Assembly: GCA_043228905.1 (NCBI GenBank)
Contig: JBHGNT010000009.1
Span: forward strand, 20,398,001-20,462,000
Reading direction: 5' to 3'
Source: Azolla caroliniana
Taxonomy: Eukaryota; Polypodiophyta
Length of the DNA: 64,000 nt
The notes below the pieces were generated by a model. It was not told the DNA's origin. It saw nothing but the letters and a program-made list of their open reading frames with translations, and did no database searches. Each line of letters begins with the position of its first letter. The stretch's first letter is position 1. Made by a program: the position numbers and the translations under genes. Below are positions 48,700 through 59,979 of the stretch, one piece after another.

Positions 48700-51600
48700 A
48701 TGGCCATGGCCATGGCGGACCTTCCTCCTCTGTCTTCTTCTTCTTCTTCTTCTTCTTCCCCACAGTTCCCATCTGTCTGCTGTGCCCACTGCGAGCTCTC
48801 CCCTGCCACAGAGTTCTGCCGAGACGAATCTCTCCCTTACTGCTCCCCCTGCTCCTCCTCCCTCCACTCCAAGAAGGCCAGAGCTCACCACATCCTCATG
48901 CCCCTTCGTGTCTGCGACCAGTGCGAGAAATCCCCTGCCTCCTTAACATGCTCTCTGTGTGGTGGATCCGGAGAACCTCTCGCCTTCTGCGCTCCCTGTT
49001 CGTCTCATCTTCATTCAAGAAAAGCTCGGTCTCATCATCAACTTGTCGCCATATCCATTACTGGTAAGAGGAACTTCACTTCTACTTCTGATTCTCTTCT
49101 GCCATTAAACATGGAGGAGGGGGTTACTGATTTTCCTCCCTCGACTGGTCTCTATCCAGGGAATCTTGGCCAGGGTAGGAAGCAGGATGGATCTGATATT
49201 TGTGGTGATGATGACGAGGAGCATAAACAGGGATCTATCAGAAACCCCAAACGAGAGGATGAGAAATCCTCATTGAATCGTCTTCATGAATCAAAGAGAA
49301 GTAAAAAAAGTAAAGAAGAAATGAAAGAAGAAGAGAACAGCAAAGGACAAAGAAAACCTTTGGTGGACTGTCAGCCACTTTTTCTGCAGGACACCAAGAA
49401 GAAGAAGAACAACAACAACAATCATGATAAAGAAAAAAAGAACGATATTGCAAAGAAGAAAAAACAGGACCACAAGAAAGATAAAGAGAAGAAGAAGGCA
49501 GTGAAGGGAGAATATCTGAACAACGATATTAAACAGGAGAGTACCAGTCCCATGCAATCTGGTGGAAGTCTAACAAGTCCTGTCTTAACAAATGTTCAGA
49601 ATCAAGAGACTATCTATCTTAGCGATGATTCAAGCAGTGATAGTGCGCATGATGCTAGCAATGCCAAGAAAAAGGAGAAGCAAAAGAGTGAAGAATACCT
49701 GAATAACGATAGAGATGCTAATAAAGAAAATGCTTCTATTGTTGGATGTCATAGAGCAAACCCTAATAGCAGGGTCTTGAGGAGTGCACACAATCAACGT
49801 GCTCATTATCTTAGTGAGGAATTGAGTGCTGCAAGTGATGATGACTCGATCAGTGAGAGTGAGAGTGAGAGTAATCATGACACTAGTGATGATGATGAGA
49901 CCTATGGCACCAAAAAATACCACAAAGGTTCTGTCACTCTCGAGGCATTTGTGGTGAATGTGGAAGCTGAGGAAGAAGGGAATATCAGAAGAGGTACTAT
50001 TAAGTTTTTACTTACTCCTTGTTAATATACATTCTGTATTGTTTATTGCTAACAAACTTCTTTCTTGTTTATTTGACATAAGAAATTCAAAATATTTTTT
50101 TGGCTACAAAGCTTCTTTCTTATTAATTTCACTGAAAAGGATATATTCTAGCCATACAAAAAGAGCCCACTTTCCCTCAAGTTTCCTGACACTAGGTTCC
50201 TGAAGACAATGAGGCTATAGAGGATATCCACCATTTTTCCGTACAATTTTCAACAATACGAGCTTTTCTAGACAAGGCTCGACATGCCTGGCTAGATGTC
50301 AACCATTTTCTGTGTGGGAAAGAGCTTATGTTTCTCTGTATGCTGAGCTTCAATAGGCGACCTTCTGAACTATGGGGGATGATAGTCATCTTACCCTTTG
50401 GGAAGAACCCACCTCCCCCCATGTTTACTCACAATGTTGAACATTAGTAGCTTTTGCAGGCAAGGATCACATATACCTGGCTAGGTGATGGTGAGGGTTA
50501 GAAGGCTTCTCAGCCATTTTTAGGGGTCAACTACCTGTATGTTTCCCTAGAATGTTTAAACATCATGAGCAAGGCAGTGTACCTAACTAGGTGTGGTGCG
50601 ACATGGCTGGGGGTCAGGGGTCTTAATCTGGGTTGTGGATGACAGGAAAATTGTCTTAAGATTTCTTGTGAATCTGAATCATGCTGAAGGATTGTGAATA
50701 TGAAGAATCATGAATAATGAGCTTGTAATTCAGGTTCTTGTGCGGAAAATCAAGTTGAAGAAGGTGTCCATGGAAGGATAAGGAAAATGCTGGAGCTTGG
50801 GTTGCACCCAGACACTCCTGACTTTGAAGCACAACAAGCCTTGAAAAATGCACAACGGCTCCTCACAAAACACAACCTACAACAGGTCACCTATGTGCTT
50901 TTCACTTAAAAGTCTGAAATCTGGCCTCATTTTGTCAAGAAAATATTAGTATATTGCTATGCTCATTGTTCAATGCTGTTGGGAGAGCCGTTATATTTGC
51001 ACTACATAACATATGAGCCTGGTTCTGATTTCCTGGAATTATTCTGTTGAGACATTCATCATATAACATTGCTAGATGTATGTCATGATAAGTTAATGTT
51101 TATTTCCAAACTTTCAGGCAGACGTACTGAAAGGAGACTTAGAGAACAATAAAAATGCGTTCGAAGGAGGAATGCGGATTGTGGACCTTCGATCTAAAGA
51201 CAAAAAACGTGCAGGATGTGTTGCTCATTGGCTCTACAGCTTAGCTCAAACTGTTGCTGAATACTTCGATACCCAATATTTTGTTCAGAAACGATCCACT
51301 ATTCAGGTTTTGGACCATTACTGATACAAGTATTAGCTTTGTTTCTTTCTCCTGTGAGAAATGATCAAGCTTTGCTCTAATGCAAAATTTATAAGCATTT
51401 AACTTCAAATGTGTCCAAATTATTGAGGAAACCTTCAAAAATACCCTCAATTCTTTTTTAGATGAGGGGAAATAAAAAGAAACTCAGGACTATTTGGGAG
51501 TTTTCCTTTGATTATTTACTATTTATCCGGTTTCGGAAGCATTTGTCAACACTGATTAGGTCTCATAGGACGCCATTCTGGCCTTGAGTAGATGTTAATC

Positions 51601-52263
51601 CAATTTCCTCTCTTTGCACTTGTGCAGATTGTGTTCTATGGAATCAAGCAAAATGTCGATTGTGCTGCCTATGCATTTGCAGCAACATTTAATCGAATCT
51701 CAAAGCTTTCTGCTGACTTTGTACCTACAAAGATGATGAAATCTGGTCAGGGTAAGGCTAATTCTAGTTCTTCTCAGAGTGTACATAGCAGAGTATCAAG
51801 AATGAGCTACAGAACTGGCCTTGTCGAGGGTTTGTTTGAGACAGTGAAAGCCTCAAAAAAGCAGCATCCCGAGACTAAGAAGAAATCTTGTGGTAGGAAA
51901 GAACAGAATGCTGAACTAGATTATACCAAGGGTTTAGAGAATAGAGAAGGCACAGGATGTGACAACTCTGAAGAAGAAACTTTTCCTTTGTGTAGTGAAG
52001 ATTCGGATGATGAGAATGTGAACAAGCCTCATAGCAGTTCAAAGGTATGGGAGAAAGAGAACGAAACTGCAATCACAGCTCTTGTGGTACACTCCAAGAA
52101 AGTTGCTGAAGATTTTCTCAAGGAAATGAAGGTGAAAGTGAGGACAAGAAAGCATAGCAATCCTATCATCTGGGATGGAGAAGCTTTTAGGAAAGGCAAG
52201 AAGGATTCAAAGACTATAGACATAGGGCAAAAAGCTCTCACAAGGAAAGCCAAGAGGGCTTGA
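48700..52263 (+). CDS. Double B-box-like zinc finger plus DUF2786-type protein
   Basis: Exons 48700-49993, 50734-50885, 51118-51306 and 51628-52263 join in phase to 756 residues. After a Ser run come two B-box-like fingers: CCAHCELSPATEFC...YCSPCSSSLHSKKARAHH (about 22-60) and CDQCEKSPASLTC...FCAPCSSHLHSRKARSHH (about 68-108). A long charged, Lys/Ser/Asp-rich linker with nuclear-localisation-like runs follows. Exons 2-4 encode IRKMLELGLHPDTPDFEAQQ and ALKNAQRLLTKHNLQQADV, the signature of DUF2786. Then come HWLYSLAQTVAEYFDTQYF, IVFYGIKQNVDCAAYAFAATF and SYRTGLVEGLF, like the region that follows DUF2786 in other proteins. The function of DUF2786 is unknown. A nuclear protein is inferred. Start: ATG in tccATGG; an upstream in-frame ATG at 48664 would add 12 residues. 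Confidence 0.75.
51425..51512. mobile_element. Short foldback remnant in intron 3 of the B-box/DUF2786 gene
   Basis: The right half (ggggaaataaaaagaaactc, aggactatttgggagttttcc) matches the right arm of the foldback at 22896-23142. The left half (ggaaaccttcaaaaataccc) is its approximate inverted partner. It probably is an internally deleted copy of the same family. Confidence 0.4.
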
Positions 52264-53954
52264 ACATGATTCTTTTCAAATAGAAAATGAATTCAGATTG
52301 GGATTACTTGATGCATTCCCTATATGATATGGGATCACAGAGAAATGTAAGATCATTCAGCGTTTTGTATTGGATTTGTTTTTTGGTGTTTATGGAGGCT
52401 GTGTTTGTGCTAAGTTAATGCTCTCTTATGGGGTTTGTAAATATATATTGACGAATGCTGAGGTGATGCATTGCTAGCAAGACTACCATTGGAGGCTTGG
52501 TGCTTGTGCTAGGTTTGTAGATAATATATATTGGTGGATGCTGAGGTGATGCATTACTAGGAGCGAGATATTCTTAGTATCTGTACCAGATTGGGGATAT
52601 GTTGGGAGTCGTTGTATTGTGGATGGAGAACACATTGTTTATCGTGATGCTGGGTATTTATATATGCAATGGAAAAGATTGTTGAACATGGGGTGATTGT
52701 ATGCTGCATTGCTTGCATTTCACAAAGTTATGTGACATAACCATTAGGACCCCATATTCAATTCATGATGTTGTAAGGGTTTGAGTTTGTAAGCAAGATG
52801 CTCGTGCAATTGTTGTAGCAAATGTTTTATTAGTTGCAATGGACATTACCCACTTGATAGATGTCATTTGAAATTTGGTATTCATTCATGGGCATTATGA
52901 AAGATCTTATGGAGATTGATAAAGTATCATGTATGTAATATGCAAATAGCAAATATTAGTGTGACGTGTCTAATACAATTGTACCATTATAGGCTATAGG
53001 CAGGATCCAAAAGATGAACGACGAGTAAGTATAAGGCTGCTTCATTAAATGTGAATTGAGATTGATGAGTATGTTGATGGGATTTTATTATGAGAAGGAT
53101 GAATTGATGCAAAATTCATTTGGTAGCAATACTTGAAATGGTGATGCACTGCCATGAATATGATGATGATTCTCACACATGAATGAAGGTTACTCCCAAA
53201 TGCCCATTCTAGGAAATTAAGAACCACAATTTCGAAGCGAAAAATAAATAAATGGCATTGTATGTGAAAACTATCTAGCTAGTTATGCTTAATACTGTTG
53301 CTTGAGTAGCTATTAAATTGCGTGTGGAGAGTTGGAGAAAGCCAGCAAAGCCAATCAATGGCATGTGTGTCATTCATCCAACCATATAATTTTGCCTGGC
53401 ATCAATCAATGACATAACTCGAGGCCAGAATCAGATCGAAAGATGGTGTTTCAAAATATTTCGAGCAAATTACTTAATATTAGTATGTTGTTGGAACCAC
53501 GTTTTAATAGGTATCTTGATACTTGAAAGTTTATGATTCTAAAACATCTCAGCTAACTAAGCAAGTAGGTTATGCCTTCCATATCCATATTTAAACTTGA
53601 TTTCAAATAGATGTCTAAGAGTTTCATTACCTATCCCCCTCCCCTGCTTTCATCCATGAGAGCCCATGATCTGAATCTCTCGGGCAAATTTAAACTCTTG
53701 GGTTTTCTCCGATCCTGCGCACCCGTGCAGTCTCTGAGCTTATCCTTTTGCTTCAATTGGGAAGAACCCACAATCCATGTAAACGCAGATAGGTTCCCAT
53801 CCTCGGCGGTCTACTGATTCTTCACAATTCATGTATTAGATGATGAGATCCCAAACGATGAAACTTCCAATTAAATGAGATGATCCTTGACCTAGAGCCT
53901 TGGTGAAACCACGAGTACAACTTTCTGGCAAACTCTAGACTCAAGTACCTAACA
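52264..53954. other. Spacer between the B-box/DUF2786 gene and the ASCH gene
   Basis: 3' UTR and AT-rich spacer. A 40-bp stretch (atatatattg.cg.atgctgaggtgatgcatt.ctag) occurs twice, at about 52440-52480 and 52524-52561. No gene recognised. The frame at 53611-53817 is likely leader sequence. Confidence 0.45.
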
Positions 53955-55205
53955 ATGGAGCCTTCTTCTCCTAAGGTCGGGCCATGGCATGACCTGTCCC
54001 TCCCCTTAGCTATCCTTCTACGGGTTCTTCTTCAGCAAGATGCAGATTTAGCTTCTCTTACCCCTCAACTTGTTCAGATCAGAAGAGGTAATTCTTCACT
54101 GTCTCTTTCTTATGCTAAACTTAAAACTATCTAAGGCTTTCTTAACCACAATTGAGAGTGGTTCCCTTGTGGAAGCTATGTCGCCATCATCATCATCATC
54201 ACTAGCCACATATATCATTGCCACTATCATCATTACCATCATCATCCTCATTGTCTCATTCACTGATTGAAATTCTCTTGTGAAAAGAGTTAGTTGAAGA
54301 TTTTGAACAAAACTCAGCAGTATATCAATGCTTAGCACATTCTCTAGTGGAGTGTAACGGCATCCTCACAACAAAACCCAAGTTCTTGGAGCTCCTGAAG
54401 GAATTCAAAGAGGTATGTCTCAAATTTCTGTCAAAGTTTTGTAAGTTAAAAGACTTGCAGGTTTGGCTTTTCTTATAAAAGGAAGGTAAAAATAGAATGA
54501 AGCTAACTGCCAGTCTGGTCAGCACATCAGTTGATGTCATGTGTGAAGTATAGGTTACATGTTCAAGAACCCTTCTTTACACAGCTGAAAGGTATCTTCT
54601 TGCAATAAATATTTTGGTTTCTCGCAATATATCCTGGGCTCAAAGTTAGTTGTGAAATGCATGATACAAAATGCAGATGGTTCAAAGACAGTGGAGGGTA
54701 GATGTTCAATTGGTGCATACAATAGGTAATTTTTGCGATGTAGTATACAATTAAAGCTGAAAAATAATGTGAAATAGATCATGTGTAAGTTTATAAACCT
54801 GCTATGTGTTGATGAACAATTGGAACAATAATACCGGCCAACTAGGTAAAGTAGCTTAACCAGAGATTACTCCAGTGGTGCAAATCCAAAGCTTGTATTC
54901 ATTAGCAGTTTGACCTAGTAGTATGTACATAGATTATCCAATTGAACATTAATATGTCCATGCTAACGTTTCATATAATGAAAAAAAGCAGTCCATATCT
55001 ACCAACAAATTCTTGGGAGGAATGAAATTAAAGTGTATATATTGTATACAGGGAGGAATCCCAAATTGTTAGTGAACTAGTACTATAATATTGGCAAGCA
55101 TTGTATTTCCAACCTCAGAAATCATAGCAAATATGGACAAGAGGTGCTAGTGCTAGTTTTCCATAACATTGAAGTATTAGTGTTAGTGCTGATTACTCAA
55201 AAGTG

Positions 55206-55240
<35 letters not shown>

Positions 55241-57255
55241 TAGATAGATAGATAGATAGATAGACAGACAGATAGACATATGTATATGTATCCTATGAAG
55301 GACTGCCAATTCAACATGTTTTCTAATCATATGTGTTTGATCTGAAGTGCATGTCAATAATTTGATAACCATTTAGTTATAAATATGTTTTTTGCATATA
55401 TTAATAAATTGATAAATGATATAAACATGACAAGAACGAACTAAATCATTCTATGGAAGGGGTCAAAAGGCCACAGATATTGATGCCGTTATTCTGATGG
55501 ATGGTATGCAGCCTTGAGCCTGGAGATATCATACTTTTTAATGACACTTTGACTCGTATTGTCAAGGTATGGGTGCCAACAGTTTCGTAGTCCATTGTAT
55601 TCTTTAAAGATGGTTTCAATTATTTAAAGCAAGTTCCTCTACGTCATACATGGTGCGTACAGAAAAGATGTGGTGGTATCTTGCACTTGCTTTCTTTTAT
55701 AAGATCTTTAGAAACATGTAACATATTACCAAAAGAAAGTATATTTTTATGTACCTTATGAACATGACTGAGGCAATGACATACGTTTCCACATCTGTAC
55801 TCATATTGGTCTTTATTATAGGATGTTTTCTTTATAAGACGGAGCTAAATCATTTTTTATCATTTTAAAACAAGCTCGCTAAAAGTTTTCATTGAATCAT
55901 CATCACCTTGACTGGAAGCTGAAGTTTTTCTTAGAAAAAAATCTTAACAGATAAATATTTGTAGATGAAACTTAAAAGCGTTTTGAGGTAGTAGATGCAA
56001 CCTTAAAACCTAATAGTGGCCATCTCTTTGATGGATCACTCAGATACATGGAGACAACGGACTACAAAGGAAAGAGGTGTCAAACTAAAGATTCCTCTCA
56101 ATTGCAAGTGACTTTCAGCAACTAAATGAATACTTATGCACGAATTAAGAGCACCTGCCGTTTGTTATATAGATCAGAGATGATTAGAAAACAAAATCTA
56201 TTATTGGAGACATCTATTACATTAATCTCTTCATGATGGAGACACAAATATTTGTCTCTACATTATGGTGCTTTTTTTTTTCGATAGATGTGAAATATAA
56301 TTGTTTTTGCTCTCTCTGTTGATTGATGTATGTGCCTTACTATTGTTGAAGGTGCACTCTTTGCATGTAGGTTGTTATTCACTATAGCTCCTTTGAGGAA
56401 ATGCTGGAATCTGAAAGATTAGATGCAGTTCTTCCTGGTATCAACTCTGTTGCTGAAGGTATACAATCTGCAGTGACATTTCTAAATATTTATTGAACAT
56501 TTAGGCGTACTGGAATTAACTTTTCAGCATGACTTGATGGATTTAGGTGTATTGATATACCGACAATTCTACTCAGAAGAAAAGGAGAGCTTACAAGGCG
56601 TTATAGGTATCCATGTACTGTCTCCTCCCGAAGAAAAGCAACCACTTGCAATTGTTGGTAGCATGCTTCAGGTAATTGTTTCCTTACCTAAGATTGTCAT
56701 TTAGCTGATTTGGATTTCCCCAAAATAGCATGGGTTTCTCAACCCTTTTGTGAAATTTCCCGCTTATGTTATTTATAAAGGCTATAGAAATATTTAGAAT
56801 TTCTGCTAGATTTCTATAGATTCATGATATTTTATGTCTGCAAAAATAAAAACTCAATATTAGTCAAGAAAGTTTCCCAAACACTGGTTTGTGAGAATAA
56901 GACACTACACTCAGATTACTGCATGTTTAGATGTGATGCCACTATTAGGATAGAGTACATCCTTGCTTTTCTTATCATTTGGAAGAATTATCAAAATGCT
57001 TCTCAATATATGCATTATAGAATGAAATTGGTCAAAATTAAATGTCTTCTGTTATGGTGATCGTTATGAACGTTATCCTTTTCATTTATGTTGATAATGC
57101 AATTCTTCCTCACAAATATTTACTGGTGTCGCAGACAATTGGATTGAATGACTTGAAATCTTTGATACTGACTACTGTTGCAGTGGTTCCATCCACCTGA
57201 TTTTGTGAACTTAGATTCAGGTAGATTAAGAGGAATGGTATATTCCTCCATATAG
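53955..57255 (+). CDS. ASCH-domain protein
   Basis: Proposed exons: 53955-54087 (MEPSSPKVGPWHDLSLPL...), 54288-54412 (ELVEDFEQNSAVYQCLAHSL...), 54677-54725 (MVQRQWRVDVQLVHTI), 55512-55566 (LEPGDIILFNDTLTRIVK), 56371-56458 (VVIHYSSFEEMLESERLDAV), 56547-56671 (VLIYRQFYSEEKESLQGVIG) and 57184-57255. The LEPGDII...SFEEML...VLPG...EGV.IYR.FY...KE run is the conserved core of plant ASCH proteins, a beta-barrel fold thought to bind RNA, related to the C-terminal domain of activating signal cointegrator 1. The junction between 54725 and 55512 is one base out of phase, so an exon or splice site there is wrong. The last exon (WFHPPDF...) is the least certain. Probably cytosolic or nuclear; no targeting peptide visible. 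Confidence 0.6.
55208..55275 (+). repeat. (TA)n(GATA)n microsatellite in an ASCH-gene intron
   Basis: A TA run is followed by seven to eight GATA units and variant GACA units. Non-coding. Confidence 0.9.
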
Positions 57256-58119
57256 AATTTTAATGGATGACAAACTTAAAAATCAGGCAAAAGAGAAATC
57301 AAATAACATTGTATGCTAGAATGCTGTTTTGTAAATTGCATTTGAAGTAGTTATTCTCCTTGAATTGATTCTTTTATTGGGTCATTACTTTAGTTGTGTC
57401 TTTCACTTTCACTCTCTTGATCCTTGTCACTCAACAAAACAAGACCACTTTTAACCAGCGTCCTCACCACCAAGCCCTCTCCATCTTGGATTGGTCCATA
57501 TTGGGGATCTTCCATGAGAGAAAATACATGGCAATCTACTTGCATTGAGAAAATACATTTTAAAGTGCAGAAGTCCCACTTCATTACTCATCGACCTTGC
57601 TACGGAAGTGTTGTGATGGTCATCTCCATTGAGTACCTCATCATAGACCTATGGGATCAAGGAAAACTAGTATGTGATTCTTGCTAATGCAATGCCTTGA
57701 ATATCTTTGACAGAAACTAGCTAGTGTAATCTAACAAAATCTCAATCTGAATCATGGCATAATCTTAGTCCAATTATCCATGTAAGCAATGTTTGAGTCT
57801 CAATCATGGTTTAATTTGTCCAACCAAGTGTGGAAATGCAAATACTTATCCAATCCAACCATACTTCGGAGTAGTTACAACAAAGTAGCATGTAGGATTA
57901 GCAGCTTGCTGACACATTAATGACCAACCAATAATTTGAGAGAATGTAATTGGAGATGGGGGAAGTGTATTCAATGCAAACCACCCAAGGATATTCTATT
58001 TGCTATAATAGCGTTTTGTAAAGCATGAAATCAATAATGTCTTGGAACTCTATTTTCTTGATCTTGATCTTATTTGTTTTTATTTGTTAATGGCAATAAA
58101 TAATTAAGTGGTAGCAAAG
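57256..58119. other. ASCH gene 3' flank
   Basis: AT-rich. Opposed open frames at 57390-57687 have no recognisable domain. The end of the stretch precedes the LTR that begins at 58120. Confidence 0.4.
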
Positions 58120-59280
58120 TGTTGGGGGCACGATCTCTCTCCCCTTTTGTTTGGCTCTTTCGGGCGTCGGTGTTTGTTTGCTTGTCATCGGCCTTCGGAC
58201 CTCTTGTCCTGGGGCTGTGTTTGTGTCTGTGAGGCTCAACACTTGTTCACAAGCATGTGACACAACTGTTACAATCAATGGCATCATGACACCATGAAAA
58301 AGCCACTCGAGATCCATGAGGATTTGACACTGTGGCCAACATCATGGAAGTACAAGCTTCCACATGGCTTGTATCCAAAGAATCTTAATGAAGAGAATCA
58401 TCATGCCCGACACCCACGAACAAAAAATTCAATAATATAGAACGTGATTGGTAAAGTAAAAAGAAATTTGGGCAACATACAAGAAAGGTCATTGGATTGA
58501 CCCAATCCAAGTGTACTAATGGGAAGCAATTGTTAAGCGCTTGGACCGCATCATGATCGATCGTAAAGAAGGGTGTATTAACAAGGATGTTGTACAGTTA
58601 AGGGACCTACGAAGAGGAAATAATAAGAACCAAGCAAGGGAAAGGGAAGCCAATAGGCGGCCAAATGTGAAATGATCACATCCTTAATGTAAAAACTATA
58701 TAAACCACACTTTAGTGTCTTTGTAAAGGTTCTTCCATTTGTAAAGATCTCTATAGTGATTAAGAGCTCAAGCTTCCTCTCCTTTTCTTATAACCTTTTA
58801 AACTTACGAGAGATTAGTGATAGTATTTAGTAGAGAAACACTAATCTCTCTTCCTTGTTGGTGCTAGACCTCTTAGCAAGAGGGTTAATAAAGAAATTCC
58901 TTACGCCTATTGTCTGTGAGAGTGAGCGTGAGAGATTGAGAGAGATATTGTTCTAAATCATCGTTTAATTGTTAAATGAGTGTGAGGTTTGAAGGTGTTT
59001 GACAACCACCTTTGCTCGATTCGCCATCAAAAGACCATACTCCAGTCCAAGCTCCGTAAACGACATCGAGAAGGAATTAACTTTGTCGATACATAGATCC
59101 TACACATCTATTTGGTGCCACTGCCGGGGATAAGACCGACGCTTGAAGCCGACTTCGAGTGATCGAAAACTCGTTAGGCAAGCCACTTAACGAGGGAAGA
59201 GAACAAAGGATAACCATTGTTCTATTTTCATTAAAATCTTAACCATTTTACATTCCTACAAATATAGTTTCAAGCACCTA
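58120..59280 (+). mobile_element. LTR and primer-binding site of a separate LTR retrotransposon
   Basis: TGTTGGGGGCACGATC at 58120 is a plausible LTR start and tacaca at 59101-59106 a plausible end (about 987 bp). Six bases on, TGGTGCCACTGCCGGGGA (59114-59131) closely matches the primer-binding site TGGCGCCGTTGCCGGGGA that many plant Ty3 elements use (tRNA-Asp type). Only about 150 bp of internal sequence follow before a SINE and another LTR element begin. The element is therefore interrupted or truncated. It has no coding sequence in the window. Confidence 0.6.
59114..59131 (+). other. Primer-binding site (tRNA-Asp-like)
   Basis: TGGTGCCACTGCCGGGGA follows the LTR end after a short spacer. 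The match to the common plant Ty3 site is high, with two or three differences. Confidence 0.7.
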
Positions 59281-59282
59281 AT

Positions 59283-59615
59283 TTTCTGTTTTTTCTTTAT
59301 TCTCCCCTTAATCTCCCGAACATTAGCAAACTAATTGTCTGATGATCACTAATTATTGTTGAGATATGACCCTTGTAGCGTAAGAGGAATTGGCGTGATT
59401 CACGTTGATACATAATCAAAGCGGTTGTACTTGAAACGGCCATTAGTGCCGAAATTTTCAATTTTTTTAAGTCTAACTCAAACAATCCACGAGTAGCAAT
59501 ACTCGATGTCATGAAGACATACATCTTGGCTTATCATGACATTCATCTTGGCGAACCAGGAATCGAACCCCTAACCTCTTGGTTTACATATTGTACTTTA
59601 ACCATTGTAATAACA
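59283..59615 (-). mobile_element. tRNA-derived SINE
   Basis: On the minus strand a tRNA-like head (from about 59610) contains atggttaaagtac (A-box-like) and ggttcgattcctgg (an exact B box GGTTCGANNCC). It continues through a non-tRNA body and ends near 59283 in an A-rich tail (gaataaagaaaaaacagaaaa). Length is about 330 bp. It lies between the interrupted LTR element and the Ty3 element. The 75-codon frame inside it is not a gene. Confidence 0.65.
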
Positions 59616-59667
59616 TATGTGAGATGTAATCATAATAATTATATGTTTAGTTATTACGAGATATTTA

Positions 59668-59700
59668 GAACATTCTAGATTATTCTAGAATGTTCTTGAA
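59668..59700 (+). promoter_or_regulatory. Heat-shock-element array 1 in the Ty3 LTR
   Basis: GAA and TTC triplets alternate with exact 5-bp spacing: 59668 GAA, 59673 TTC, 59678 GAT (one mismatch), 59683 TTC, 59688 GAA, 59693 TTC, 59698 GAA. The nGAAnnTTCn pentamer array is the binding pattern of heat-shock factors; three or more units normally suffice. Confidence 0.7.
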
Positions 59701-59750
59701 TATTTCATGATTATATTTATTATTATTATTATTCATAAATATCTAAAATA

Positions 59751-59768
59751 TTCTAGAACATTCTAGAA
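59751..59768 (+). promoter_or_regulatory. Heat-shock-element array 2 in the Ty3 LTR
   Basis: TTCTAGAACATTCTAGAA is four perfect alternating units (TTC-GAA-TTC-GAA) with 2-nt spacers. It ends 15 bp before the TATA box. Confidence 0.75.
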
Positions 59769-59783
59769 TACTCCATAAGGGCC

Positions 59784-59790
59784 TATAAAT
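59784..59790 (+). promoter_or_regulatory. TATA box of the Ty3 LTR
   Basis: TATAAAT, in gcctataaataag. In plants, transcription starts about 30-33 nt downstream, which would be 59814-59817. Confidence 0.7.
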
Positions 59791-59816
59791 AAGAGTCCAT
59801 ACACTCATCACAACTC

Positions 59817-59907
59817 ATTCGGTTCAAACTGTCGTGACTCTTGAGTAGGAAGCAGAGAGAGAGTGATGGCGATAGAGATAACGATAACGATAGAGATTGA
59901 ACCGAAT
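59817..59907 (+). promoter_or_regulatory. Putative self-priming pair (RNA 5' end and primer-binding site)
   Basis: ATTCGGTTCAA at 59817-59827 is the exact complement of TTGAACCGAAT at 59897-59907. The first copy sits where the transcript should begin. The second lies in the leader before gag, where no standard TGG tRNA-binding site is obvious. Tf1 of fission yeast and related elements prime minus-strand synthesis with the first 11 nt of their own RNA. Confidence 0.5.
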
Positions 59908-59979
59908 ATTTCTTTTCCCTTTCTCCAATAACCCTAGCAAGCTTTCTTCTTTATCCTTCTTTCTTTTTCCCCCGCGGTT

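Noticed and set aside
59533-59615. A tRNA gene on the minus strand
   Set aside because: It has a perfect B box, but the surrounding sequence does not fold into a complete cloverleaf by eye and continues into a non-tRNA body with an A-rich end, as in a SINE.
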